DNA of 64,000 nucleotides from Chelonoidis abingdonii (taxonomy: Eukaryota; Chordata; Testudines; Testudinidae): assembly GCF_003597395.2 (NCBI RefSeq), contig NC_133771.1, positions 54,787,475 through 54,851,474 on the forward strand, given 5' to 3'. The notes beneath the pieces were generated by a model. The model made no database searches. It was not told the origin of the DNA and saw only the letters and a list, made by a program, of their open reading frames with translations. The first letter of the stretch is position 1; every line of letters begins with the position of its first letter. The position numbers and the translations under genes are program-made. This document shows positions 38,000 to 49,346 of this stretch, in pieces.

Positions 38000-38528
38000 C
38001 ACAAAAGTGCCATGTAAACATCTGTTCTCACTCTCAGTGACATTGTAAATAAGAAACAGGCAGCATTTTCTCCTGTAAATGTAAACAAACTTGTTTCTCT
38101 TAGCGATTGGCCGAGTAAGAAGTAGGACTGAGTGGACTTGTAGGCTCTAAAATTTTACATTGTTTTGTTTTTGATTGCAGTTATGTAACAAAAACAAATC
38201 TACATTTTTAAATTCTTCTTTCATGATAAGGAGATTGCACTATTGTACTTGTGCGAGGTGAACTGAAAAATACTATTTCTTTTATTTATCATTTTTGCAG
38301 TGCCAATATTTGTAATAAAATAATATAAAGTGAATACTGTGCACTTTGTATTCTGTGTTATACTTGAAATCAACATATTTTAAAAATGTAGAAAAACATT
38401 AAAAATACTTAATACACTTCAATTGGTATTTTATTGTTTAACAGTACCATTAAACATGATTTTTTTAAATCATAAATTTTTTTGATTTAATCATGTGAAT
38501 TAGCTTAATTGACAGCCCTGAAAAATAA

Positions 38529-38984
38529 TAATAACTAAAAAACCTCCACACCCTCACAATTACCTGTCAAATATGTGAGAAGGGAAGATACTATAAACCA
38601 AAAAACAAAATGCTTTTCAAACTACAAAAATATGAACTCTGAAGTGTTCCCCCAGTTTAATCTCTTTGAATAACTCTCATCTTTTTCAGCTAGGAGGAAT
38701 GTTGAGGCAAGATGGCTTGTGGAGCCACATGGGGGGTTTTCTGATGTGGGTTGCAGGGGCTGGTGATTGTATATCTCCGGTCACTCCCATACACCCAGTG
38801 TTACCATATAGGCTGCCTGGAGGGATGTTTGGCCCCAGAGCTCTGGTGTAGTAGCATTATGGGCTGCAGATAGAGGAGGAGGAGAAGGTGGCTAATGAGC
38901 TGATGCTAGGGCCTCAGCAGCAGTTGGATGCTGCTTTCTACCTGAAATGACGAGGGCAAAAAGAAAACATTCTACATTAGACCA
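38529..38984. other. Unannotated spacer
   Basis: About 450 bases with no recognised gene or repeat. Confidence 0.4.
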
Positions 38985-39856
38985 AGAGGAAGACCAAGGA
39001 CAGGGTAGTCTCGTTACTCAATAAGGGGGGAAAGAAAATAACAGAAAATGTGAAAATGGCAGAAATGCTAAATGACTTTTTTTCTTTCAGTTTTCACCAA
39101 ACAGATTAGTAGTTATTGAATGTCTGACATAGTGAATACCAGTGATAATGAGGTAGGATCAGAGGCTAAAATATGGAAAGATCAAGTTAAAAATTACTTA
39201 GACAAGTTAGATGTTTTCAAGTCACCAGGGCCTGATGAAATGGGTCCTCGAATACTCAAGGAGCTGAGTGAGGAGTTATCTCAACCATTAGCAATTATAA
39301 TTATCTTCAATACATCATAGAAGACTGTCACAAGCCAGAAGACTGGAAAAGGGTAAATATAGTGCCAATCTACAAAAAGAGAAATAAAGGACAACCCAGG
39401 GAATTAGAGGCCAGTTTGGTTAACTTTAGTACCCGGAAAGATAAGGGAGCAAACAATCAATCAATTTGCAGACATCTAGAATATAATAAGGTGATAAATA
39501 AGAATCAGCATGGATTTGTCGAGAACAAATCATGTTAAACCAACCTGGTAGCTTTCTTTGAATTGTAACAAGCCTTGTGGATTGGGGCGGAAGAAGTAGA
39601 TATGGTATATCTTAACTTTAGTAAGGCTTCTGATACTATCTCACATGACCTTCTCATAAACAAACTAGAGAAATACAACCTAGATGGAGCTACTATAAGG
39701 TGGGTGTATAACCGGTTGGAAAATGATTCCCAGAGAGTAGTTATCAGTGATTCACAGTCAAACTAGAAGGGCATATTGAGTGGGGTCCTAAAGGGTTCAG
39801 TTCTGGGTCTGGTTCTGTTCAATAACTTCATTAACTATTTAGATAATGGCATAGAG

Positions 39857-40189
39857 CAGTAGTTCCCAAACTTGTTCTGCCGCTTGTGCAGGGAAAGCCT
39901 CTGGTGAGCCGGGCCGGTTTGTTTACCTGCCACGTCCACAGGTTCGGCCGATCGCAGCTCCTAGTGGCAGCGGTTTGCTGCTCCAGGCCAATGGGAGCTA
40001 CTGGAAGTGGTGCAGGCCGAGGAACATACTGGCTGCTGCTTCCAGCAGCTTCAATTGGCCTGGAGCAGCGAACTGCAGCCACTGGGAGCCGCAATCGGCT
40101 GAACCTGTGGACGTGGCAGGTAAACAAACTGGTCTGGCCTGCCATGGGCTTTCCCTGCACAAGCAACGGAACAAGTTTGGGAACCATTG
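39857..40189. mobile_element. hAT-type palindromic MITE (333 bp), TSD GCATAGAG
   Basis: The ends CAGTAGTTCCCAAACTTGTT and its near-complement AACAAGTTTGGGAACCATTG flank a GC-rich, almost fully palindromic body. The exact 8-bp duplication GCATAGAG is at 39849-39856 and 40190-40197. Eight-base TSDs with CAG-type ends point to hAT. The 100-157 codon ORFs on both strands across this element mirror each other because the DNA is palindromic, and they are not genes. Confidence 0.93.
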
Positions 40190-40924
40190 GCATAGAGAGT
40201 ACACTCATATATTTTGCAGATTATACCAAGTTGGGAGGGGTTGCAAGTGTTTTGGAGGATAGGACTAAAATTCAAAATGATTTCGACAAATTGGAGAAAT
40301 GGTTTGAAGTAAATTGGATTAAATTCAAAAAGGATAAATGCGAAGTATTCCACTTATGAAGGAACAATCAGTTGCACACATACAAAATGGGAAATGGCTG
40401 CCTAGGAAGGAGATCTGAGGAAAGGAATCTGAGGGCATAGTGGATCACAAGCAAAATATGAGTCATCAGAGTAACGCTGCTGCAAAAAAGTGAACATCGT
40501 TCTGGGATGTATAGCAATAGTGTTGTAAGCAAGATATAAGAAGTAATTCTTTCACTTTACTCCACTCTGATTAGGCCTAAACTGGAGTATTGTGTCCAAT
40601 TCTGGGTGTCACATTGCAGGAAAGATGTGAACAAATTGGAGAAAATCTGGAGAAGAGCAACAAAAAATAACTAAAGGTCTAGAAAACATGACCTGTAAGG
40701 GAAGATTGAAAAAAAAATGGATTTGCTTAGTCTGGAGAAGAAAAGCCCGAGGGGGGACATGATAAGAGTTTACAAGTACATAAAAGGTTGTTAAAGGAGG
40801 AGGGAGACATTTTTTTCTCCTTAACATCTGAAGATAGGACAAGAAGCAATGGGCTTAAATTGTAGCAAGGGTGGTTTAGGATGTATATTAGGAAAAAAAA
40901 ATCCTAATTGTCAGGGTAGCTAAG

Positions 40925-41130
40925 TGTAACACTGACAGACCCTGACTGCGGCGGATGGGATTGAAACTGAGATATCTACAGTTTAGTGCATGAGCCTCTA
41001 CTACACAATCTAAAAGCCAACTGACTGTTAGCTAAGGCTGTAGAGCAGACTCATTTTATCTCTGTCTTTAAGTGGTCCCAGTGCCACTAGATGGGACAGA
41101 ACACCACACCCAGAAGGTGTGTGGGTTACA
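40925..41130 (-). mobile_element. 206-bp TG...CA element with tRNA-like sequence
   Basis: It starts TGTAACACTGAC and ends GGGTTACA, so the ends are the 6-bp inverted repeat TGTAAC/GTTACA. Flanks TAAG (40921-40924) and TTAG (41131-41134) fit a 4-bp target duplication with one change, and the CR1 frame continues across them. On the minus strand the interior reads like a decayed tRNA: 'gtagtagaggctcatgcac' (D-arm to anticodon region) followed about 30 bases later by the B-box-like GTTTCAATCCC (40957-40967). It could be a very short LTR-type (TRIM-like) element that carries a tRNA-like unit, or a tRNA-derived SINE with unusual ends. Confidence 0.6.
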
Positions 41131-41484
41131 TTAGCACTGGAATAAATTGGCTAGTGAGGTTGTGGAACCTGTCAGGGATGGTCTAGATAAAATTTAATCC
41201 TGCCATGAGTGCAGGGGACTGGACTAGATGACATCTCGAGGTCCCTTCTAGTCGTATGATTGTATGATTCTATGCTTAATACTGGGGGCCCTTGAGAACA
41301 TATGGTTAAGTTTCTCGTAAAATGGATATGTGGCAGAAGCCCTCCTGGATTCTCTCTTGGAGTCATCGGCCTTCCTGTACCTGCATTTCAGCTGCTTCAT
41401 TTTTTTTTCCTGTACTAAATAGGAGTACAGTGAATGCCTGATTATACCAGCTTGTTTGTAATGTCACTGCACAGGTGCATGTTA

Positions 41485-42568
41485 AATGGTCAGTTTTCAG
41501 AATGGAGAGAGGTAAATAGTGATGTCCACCAGGGGTCTGTAGTGAGATTAGTCCTATTCAATATATTCATAAATTGTTCAAGATAGTTAAGTCAGGCAGA
41601 CTGCAAAGAGCTACAGAAGGATCTCTCAAAACTAAGTGACTGGGCAGCAAAATGACAGATGAATTAATATTGATAAATGCAAAATAATGCACATTGGAAA
41701 ACATAATGCCAACTATACATATAAAATGATGAGGTCTAAATTGGCTGTTACCTCTCAAGAAAGGGACCTTGGAGTCATTGTGGATAGTTCTCTGAAAACA
41801 TCCACTCAATATTCAGTAGCAGTCAAAAAAGTGAACAGAATTTTGGGCACAATTGAGAAAGGGATAGATAATAAAACAGAAAATAGCATATTGCTTCTAT
41901 ATAAATCCATGGCACACCATTTCTTGAATACTGCATGCAGATGTGGTCATCCCATCTCAAAAAAGATATATTTAAATTGGAAAAGGTTCAGAAAAGGCAA
42001 CGAAAATGATTAGGGGTATGGAACGGCTGCCATATGAAGAGAGATTAATAAAACTGTGACTTTTCAGCTTGGAAAAGAGATGATTAAGGGGGGATATGAT
42101 AGAGGTCTATAAAATCATGACTGATGTAGAGTAAGTAAATAAGGAAGTGTTATTTACTCCTTCTCATAAAACAAGAACTAGGCGTCATCAAATGAAATTC
42201 ATAGGCACCAGGTTTAAAACAAATAAAAGTAAATATTGTTTCACACAATTTACGTTCAACCCGTGGAACTCCTTGCCAGAGAATGTTGTGAAGGCCAAGA
42301 CTATAACAGGGTTCAAAAAAGAACTAAGTAAATTCATGGAGGATAGATCCATCAATGACTATTAGCCAGGATGGGCAGATATGGTGTCCCTACCCTCTGT
42401 TTGCCCAAAGCTGGGAATGGGCGACAGGGGATGGATCACTTGATGATTTACCTGTTCTTTTCATTCCCTCTGGGGCACCTGGCATTGGCCACTCTCGGAA
42501 GACAGGTTGTTGGGCCAGATGGACCTTTGGTCTGATCCAGTAGGGCCTTTCTTATGTTTTTATGTTCC
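41485..42568 (+). mobile_element. CR1 LINE 3' fragment, other subfamily
   Basis: It starts within the reverse-transcriptase gene (QFSEWREVNSDVHQGSV, about 41490-41540). A 108-codon open stretch follows (41687-42013) with the CR1 thumb text SQERDLGVIVDSSLKTSTQY. A 72-codon stretch (42147-42365) ends the protein with [20 protein letters not shown]. The 3' UTR has 'ggccagatggacctttggtc' at 42510 and a 'cttatgtttttatgttc' tail. It is the same subfamily as the copy at 3040. Frameshifts at about 42013-42147 inactivate it. Confidence 0.9.
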
Positions 42569-43671
42569 TGCTACTCTGGCCAAAATTGTGCAGGATGCTG
42601 TATTCAATCCAGGTAATTATTAAAACTCTGGTATGTTCTAGCTAACTGCTCTTGAAGCTGTAGCCATTGTCACATGTAGTAGTGAATTTTACACACTGAA
42701 GCAGAATTCAGGTGAGAAGTGGTCAGTGAAGTGCACTATGACCACTTCAAAGAGAGAGAAAGGGACCTTAATAGATTGTATCAGAGTCAGGAAGAAATGA
42801 GTACAGTGCATTGTGGGAATGGGAGTGGAGGACTTTTGAAGCTTGAGACCTACTACCCGACCCATTCACATTGTAAAGTGGACTGGGTATGAGGTCATGC
42901 CACAGCTAATTCATGCACTTATCCACATCCCTCAGGTGAGCTAGCTAACTTGGCATCTATACATCTTGAGACACACTTCACCTGTTTCAGTGTGGACAAC
43001 AGGGGAGTTATGGCACAACAGCATGTCTGGACATGTGCAGAGTCCGTAGTATAGACATACCATTAGTCTACTATGGTTTATACTGGGGACTTGCCTGGTG
43101 CTGGATGGACTGGGGGAATGCGAGAAGGTTTAAATCAACTGTTCCTTGTTCTTTTCCTGAGTTGTGCCAAGTCAGCTCATAAGATCAGTGTAAATCTGTA
43201 TGCTTTAATAATATTTATGTAGAGTTTAAGTTGTCTTTTTTTAAAAAAATGTTCATATATTTTCCTTCTTATGCTATTTATTGACCAAACTGTTTAAAGT
43301 TAAATCTTGGCAGTAACACAGTGTAGAGCGCAGCATATACTTGCATATTCTATCAGGTGTAAACATTGCAAGAGAAATATTGCTGTCACAGGACAGGATA
43401 ACACATGGTTGGATGATTCTCTCACTGTGAGGTGTTTGGTACTGTAGATTTTCTGTGGAGCAATTTACATATATATTTGCCAGCATCTTGCACTTGTTCC
43501 TATGATTGCAAAAATGCTTGCTATTTTTCATGGCAAAGTTTTTCACAGTGATGCTTTTTCATGGTGGTTTTCTACCCCTGTAATCACATATTCTGAGACA
43601 GATTTGTGTGGCTGATGTCCCAACCTAAACGTATGCATTGAAACACTATTGTATGCAGCAGTAGCATATTA
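42569..43671. other. Unannotated spacer with MITE-like piece
   Basis: No gene supported. A piece at about 42850-43070 ends 'gtagtatagacatacc' and resembles other small DNA elements. Confidence 0.4.
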
Positions 43672-44046
43672 GAGCTGGTCAGATTCCCACAGAAAAATAC
43701 AGTTTCATCTATACTAATTTTTTACAGGAAAATGTCAGTTCAAATTACAAATTTTAAGTTTTCACATGGAAAATATTGAAACCAATGTTTTCATTTCAAA
43801 TCAAAATTTGGAAAATAGAAAACTCCAAAACAACAACTTAAGATTGTTTCAATTAGTGTTTTTGTTTAAAAAAAATGACATAGTTGAAATGTGACTTTTG
43901 GGAAAAAACTCATTTCAAATAAATTTAAAACTTCCTGTGGAAAACAAAGCAAACATACAAAAAAAATCCCTGAAAAAATGATAAACAATTATTACTGGTT
44001 TGAATATTTTTGTGGGGGAAAATGTTGGTTTTTCTGACAAGCTCTA
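43672..44046. mobile_element. AT-rich MITE
   Basis: Inverted ends AGAGCTGGTCAGA and TCTGACAAGCTCT bound about 375 bp of AT-rich sequence made of 'aaaatgt/acatttt' motifs. No TSD was resolved. Confidence 0.7.
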
Positions 44047-44239
44047 TAAAACATATAGATTTAACAGAGTTATGCCAATTTGCTCAAGCTATGGATCTGT
44101 CCCTACAAAGACACAACAGGATTTAGACCTTCATAAATATATTGGACGGAAATGTCCAATATCTGATGTAACTCCATATTTATATGGGACAATATGTGTA
44201 TTTGTATACAATATCGGTTTGTTTGTATACAATATTTCC

Positions 44240-44266
44240 GTGTGTGTGTGTGTGTGTGTGTATGTA
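44240..44266. repeat. (TG)n microsatellite
   Basis: About eleven TG units directly left of the LTR. Confidence 0.9.
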
Positions 44267-44274
44267 AATACTGT

Positions 44275-45136
44275 TGTCAAGGTATTTTTCCCCTAGTTTG
44301 AACTTTAGGGTCCAAAAGTGGAGACCTACATGGACACTTCTAAGTTTAATTTCTAGCTTAGATCTGATAGCACCACCACCAGCCAAAATATAGTGTTTGG
44401 CACACTTTCTGTTCCCCCAAAACCTTCCTTAGGGAACCCAAGACCCAAACCTCTTGGGTCTTAAAACCAGGAGAAATAAACCATCCCCTTTCCTTTCCCC
44501 CTCCCAGACTTTCCCCTCCCTGGGCTACCCTGAGAGACTACACTGATCCAAATCCTGGATCTTTAATAGAGAGGGAATTAACTTGCCCTCCCTCCTCCCC
44601 CACCAATCCCTGGTCGAGTTTCAGACATCCCTTGGGTCTTAAACAAGGGAAAAATCAATCAGGTTCTTAAAAAAGAAGCTTTTAATAAAGAAAGCAAAGT
44701 ATTTAATTCTTTCTTTAAAATTAGAATGGAAAATGTACAGTAGTCAGATTTATATAGCCTAGAGGGACTCCTGCCCTTATAGCCTTGAAGTCCAAGTTAC
44801 CAGCAAACAGAGGATTAAAACTCCTTCCAGCAAAATACCATTTGCAAGTTAGAAAATAACATAATGATAATCCGCCTTTTCTAGCTGAGACTTACTATTT
44901 TGAACTACAGACTGGTTTAGAAAGACTGAGAATGGGGTTGCAGATCTGGTCCTCTTTAGCCCAAGAGTGAACAAAGGAACAAAACAAACATCCACAAAAC
45001 AAAGACTTCCCTCCACCAAGATTTGATAGTATCTTGTCCCCCTCTTGGTCCTCTGGTCAGGTGTCAGCCAGGTTTACTGAGCTTCTTAACCCTTTACAGG
45101 TAAGAGACATTAACCCTTAACCATCTGTTTATGACA
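44275..45136 (-). mobile_element. LTR of an endogenous retroelement (862 bp), minus strand
   Basis: The plus-strand ends are TGTCAAGGTATTTTTC and GTTTATGACA. On the minus strand it starts TGTCATAAACAGATGG and ends CTTGACA. The flanks ACTGT (44270-44274) and ACTAT (45137-45141) fit a 5-bp duplication with one change. The interior shows strand-asymmetric C-rich and A-rich zones typical of LTRs. No internal genes are adjacent, so a solo LTR is most likely. Confidence 0.75.
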
Positions 45137-45141
45137 ACTAT

Positions 45142-45625
45142 ATATACACTATATAGAGTGTGTGTGTGTGTATTATACATATATATATGTCTATGTGGTA
45201 ACTAACAAAAGCATGAGACTGTTAAATATACAATGATGCTTATGTCACATTTAAGTTGGAGATTATGAACAAATAGGAAATTAAAAATATGATTCTTAGA
45301 GCAACTCAGTTTGTCCATATTGCACATAAAATTACACCTGTTTACATAAGATGAAAGCAATGGAGAATTAGTCCTGCAGTATTTCGCCTTTGACTTCAGT
45401 AGGATCCGGATTCAACTCAGAATCCATGTCCATGTTTCTATAACATAATTGAACAGATACTACATAGCTGAATTATAACATCTTTATAACCTCATTTTGC
45501 AATGGAATAACATTAATTTACAAGTTACTGTACATAACAATATATACCATTCTTATCTTACGTTATTAATTTAAAACAATGATTGTAGTGCCCATTAGCC
45601 ATCAGTATGATAACCATATCATTTT
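45142..45625. other. Unannotated spacer
   Basis: (TA)n and (TG)n repeats at 45140-45190, then AT-rich DNA with no recognised gene. Confidence 0.45.
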
Positions 45626-45990
45626 AGAGTGGTAGCTGTGTTAGTCTGCATCAGCAAAAACACGGAGCACTTGTGGCACCTTAGAGACTAGCACATTTAT
45701 TTGGGCATAATCTTTTGCGGGCTAGAACCCCCTTCATCAGATGCATGAATTCTAACCAGACAATTGAATTGAATTGTCTTTAACTTAATTGTCTCATTAG
45801 AATTGGTAAGGTAACTCCCATCTTTTCATGTACTATGTGTATATCTGTATATAAGATTACATAAAAAATCTTCTTACTGTATTTTCCACTCCATGCATCT
45901 GATAAAGTGGGTTCTAGCCCATGAATGATTATGCCCAAATACATTTGTTAGTCTCTAAGGTGCCACAAGTACTCCTCCTTGTTTTTGCTC
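45626..45990. repeat. Inverted pair of SINE copies
   Basis: The plus-strand copy starts 'agagtggtagctgtgttagtc' at 45626 and runs to about 45750 ('catcagatgcatg'). A minus-strand copy runs from about 45780 to 45990 ('ctagcccatgaatgatt', 'ttgttagtctctaaggtgcc'). The two arms differ at many positions, unlike the pair at 8133, so two separate insertions are likely. Confidence 0.8.
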
Positions 45991-47120
45991 ATAGAATTTT
46001 AGGGACATATAATAAACCACCAATTTGTTTAACAAAAAGAGCAAGAACCAGGATATGTAATTGTAGCACTAATTAAATTAAAATATTTTAGGTATAGTAG
46101 TAGAAGGGATGACAATGTGGCACAAGCATGTTAGTCTTGTAGAAACAAACAAAAAACAAAATGTAAAACAGTGATTCAGCTTCTTCTTTTACTTGAAATA
46201 AACTCTAGTCTAAATAATTCTATAAGACTACCAAACAAACAAACAAAATGGTTTAGAAGCATTGACTGGATGGATCTATACAGCAGCAGTTCCTCTTTAA
46301 ACTAATCCATTTAGAAACAAAATAGATAACTTGTAAGACAGAATTTGTTATTCATACTTCACAAAAGATATCATGCAAGCACAAAATGAGATCAGAACCA
46401 AATACTAATCATTCCATTGCCATGGCAAAGAACTGTTATTTAGAGCTAAGCTTGTAAAGGATAGTTGAAAAGGCTTTATGAGAAGACACTTACCTCACTA
46501 GTTTCAGGTAGTTTTCCTTTTCACTGAAAAATAACAACCAATGGGCAATGTCACGTTTACAGAAAAAAATTGTTCCAACACTATGTGTAATCTTTACTGT
46601 TTCATTATGGTCAAGAGTCAGCCCTGATGCTACACAAGTGCACATTATGGGAGGATGCAAGACGCAGAAACAGGCCCCAGATCTCCACAATGTTCTAGCT
46701 GAACTTGGATATACTGCAAGGTGGTGTCTGCAGAAAATCAATTCTAGCCCTCTGGTCTTCAGCCCTCAATATATGGGTCCTGCTCTAACTTCTGCTGCTG
46801 GCATAAGCTCCTTCTTGATGCACATCTCCAAGTGCTCCCACTAGAGTCAGGTGGCTCTGTCCTGTGCTTTACCCAGGGTTGGACATAACAGGCACAATCA
46901 CAATCAGTATTTGGCTACAGAGATTATCATAATTAAATCTTTATAATTTTCATTTGGAAGTAGTTAACATTACCACAGTATTCATACCTACTGTGAATAT
47001 CTATTCCATACAATTATGCAAAAGGTAGGCTGTATTGGACTGAAATGATTTTCATGAGGACTCTTGTGTGACAGTAGTGAGCACTAGAAGCTGGAGCTGT
47101 GCAGCAACTAGATTCTCCCT
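45991..47120. other. Unannotated spacer
   Basis: No family recognised. The 83- and 98-codon ORFs around 46490-46844 overlap on opposite strands and lack a recognisable domain. Confidence 0.4.
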
Positions 47121-47440
47121 TCTGTAGTCAATGCTGCAATTTGGAAATTTTCCATGAAATGAAATTTGGGGGAGAAGGGGAGTTTCACGTTGCATATTCT
47201 CTTTTATAATATAAAATTCTTAAAAATGGAAACAAAATGATATTTCAAAATGGAAAATTAAAACACTCCATTCTAAAAAGGTCAAAGTGGAACATTTCAA
47301 CCTTATCACACAGCTCTATTTCTTTAAATGAAATTTTGTCAATACTGACATGCTTCTGCAAAATCTTTAATGTCTGACAAACTGACATTTTCTGATGGAA
47401 AAATGTTCTGTTGGAAAATTTCTGACCAACCAGCTGTATT
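47121..47440. repeat. AT-rich MITE-like copy
   Basis: The interior text 'ggaaattttccatgaaatg', 'ggaaaatttctgacc' and right end 'gaccaaccagctgt' match the style of the elements at 33452 and 43672. The left end is unclear. Confidence 0.45.
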
Positions 47441-48045
47441 AGAAATTTTCCTTTGCTATTGAGTCTTTGGCTACAACTCTGGGAAGATAATATTGTTGTT
47501 ATAAGCATAGTTGTCAACTTTCACACGGTAAATAAGTACCCCAACTTTCACAATAGGCCAAAAATCAAGCTAATCCCATTTCAAAACAAGGCCAAAACAG
47601 CCTTGATTGTTTCTAAGGATGTAGATTTATTGTGCAGAGGTTTTGGTGGTACACATGACTTAAAATCTTTTTTTGTTAAAGTTTTCCACTCCCTCCCAAG
47701 GTAAGGTAGTGTACAGGTCTTCAATCCTGGGGAGCGGATATATAGCCGCCTTGGCCACATGGTTGACCATGAGCTTGTACCCCCACATATCCTCATCTCC
47801 TGTCTGATTTCAATACTGAGACAATAGAAGGAGCCCAGTCTGGGAACTGGAGAGGCTCAATAACACTGGCTGCCTGTAACTGGTCCAGTTTTTGGTTTAA
47901 TTTATGGCACATGGCAGTGGACTAGGCTTGAAAAAATGTGGTTAAGCAGCTAAATCCACATAAATTCTGCCAGTGGTCTCTTTCTGAGTAACAAGAGTCT
48001 CCCTGAACAACTCTGTGTGTTCTTCAAGAAGTTCTTTTATGCTTA

Positions 48046-48413
48046 ATCATAGAATCATAGAATTGTAGGACTGGAAGGGACCATCCATGTCTAACCTGCT
48101 CTTAAAAATTTCCAATGACAGAGATTCCACAACCTCACTTGACAGTTTATTCCGATGCAAAACTACCCTAAGAGGAAGTTTTTTCCTAATGTCCACCCTA
48201 AACAACCCTTGCTGCAATTTAAGTCCATTGCTTCTTGCCCTATCCTCAGAGGTTAAAGAGAACAATTTACCTCCCTCCTCCTTGTAACAAACTTTTTATG
48301 CACTGTGCTTGAAAACTGTTATCATGTCCCCCCGTCAGTCTTCTCTTCTCTAGACTAAACAAACCCATTTTTTATAGTCTTCCCTCACAGGTCATGTTTT
48401 CTAGACCTTTAAT
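48046..48413 (-). mobile_element. CR1 LINE 3' fragment nested in gypsy relic
   Basis: On the plus strand it opens with 'aatcatagaatcatagaattg', the reversed (ATTCTATG) tail. It continues with 'ctggaagggaccat' and reaches 'ttttctagacctttaatc' at about 48413, where gypsy sequence resumes. It is 5'-truncated and has no intact reading frame. Confidence 0.88.
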
Positions 48414-49189
48414 CAGAAAGGAGAGTTCAGTTTGTCTAAATTTCCATTTGGATTTATTGAGCTTGAGGCCTGCTTTGCTGATACAGGTTAGTACAGATTG
48501 CAGGTCTGAGGGTTTGGCCTGAGAGTATGGCGGAAATGTTTTCAGTGCACTTTATCTGTTCTGGAATATGTGCAGTGGTGATTTTGTCCACACTCAGCAC
48601 AGTACCATCTGGTATTGTAACTGCATGGACCCGTTGATTGAACTGGCTACTGAGACATACTTTAGCAAAATGCCCAATCTTTTTGCAATGATTGCACTGA
48701 GCTACTTTTGCTGGACATCCTGTGTAGCTTGCAAGATGTTGTGGGGATCCTCAGCAAAAGCATGCTTTTACTGTATTTTGAATTTGCTGATTCAGTGGCT
48801 TTTCATTAGCTTTTCTTTTGCAATTGTGAACTTGCAATAGTGAACTTTTCTGCAAAGGAGTCACAGCCTGGACTGTGCTTTCTGTATCTCTGCTCATAAT
48901 TTTGGCTTCAGCTGTAGCTGACTCAATCTGAATAGCAATGATTATTACTTTTTCTAGTGTAAGTTGTGGTTCCAGAAGTAAGTGTTCTCTTACATGAAGC
49001 ATGGTTATTTTCTCAATGAGCTGGTCTCTAATCATCTCATCTGCCATATTCCCAAAGTCACAAGTTACAATTAGACTTCTCGGGGATGCAATATACGGAA
49101 TTATAGTCTCCCCTGGTTTCTGCTCACACTGGTGAAATCTGTAGTGATTAGCTACTACATTCACTTTTGGTACAAAAAAGTTCTTTAAT

Positions 49190-49346
49190 ACAAAAAGTAC
49201 TTGTGAAACCTTATGCACCATAGCCACTTCATTGGCTGTAGCCCACGAAAGCTTATGCTCAAATCAATGTGTTAGTCTCTAAGGTGCCACCAAGTACTCC
49301 TGTTCTTTTTGTGGATACAGACTAACAGGGCTGCTACTCTGAAACC
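49190..49346 (-). mobile_element. SINE inserted in gypsy gag, 9-bp TSD
   Basis: On the minus strand it starts GGTTTCAGAGTAGCAGCC and contains GTTAGTCTGTATCC and 'cttagagactaacaca'. The exact 9-bp duplication TTCTTTAAT is at 49181-49189 and 49347-49355. The first dozen codons of the apparent ORF starting at 49227 come from this SINE, so that Met is not the gag start. Confidence 0.93.

Larger units (their letters stand above)
36456..38520 (-). mobile_element. Fold-back hAT element with long inverted arms
   Basis: The ends TAGGGCTGTCAA and TTGACAGCCCTG are inverted repeats, flanked by A-rich 8-mers (36448-36455 AAAAAAAA, 38521-38528 AAAAATAA) that fit an 8-bp hAT duplication with one change. 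The left arm (36456 to about 36930) and right arm (about 38000-38520) are inverted copies of each other over roughly 470-520 bp, far longer than ordinary hAT ends. The left arm continues on the minus strand into a transposase remnant. A CR1 (about 37343-37999) inserted in the centre, and a SINE then inserted into that CR1. Confidence 0.82.
38985..41274 (+). mobile_element. CR1 LINE, long 3' fragment with two insertions
   Basis: Coding remnants appear in order. [19 protein letters not shown] is readable near 39015-39070. The reverse-transcriptase box [16 protein letters not shown] is in a 66-codon open stretch (39120-39320). VDMVYLNFSKASDTISHDLL lies at about 39595-39655. After the hAT insertion the reading continues with FADYTKLGGVASVLEDRTKI (about 40208-40270). 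Stops and frameshifts break the frame. The 3' end has 'ggactagatgacatctcgagg' text and a 'gtatgattgtatgattctatg' tail ending at 41274. Insertions at 39857-40189 and 40925-41130 are younger than this copy. Confidence 0.88.

Noticed and set aside
39831..40359. ORFs of 95-157 codons on both strands
   Set aside because: They run over the palindromic hAT MITE, so mirrored ORFs are expected. The only real coding remnant is the CR1 text at the right end.
40950..41037. Functional tRNA gene
   Set aside because: The cloverleaf is degenerate, the B box has a mismatch, and it lies inside a mobile element.
44000..44296. 98-codon ORF ending in a VCVCVCV stretch
   Set aside because: It crosses a MITE end and a (TG)n microsatellite, which gives the Val-Cys repeat.
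46490..46844. Pair of opposed ORFs (83 and 98 codons)
   Set aside because: No domain, no codon bias, and they overlap each other.
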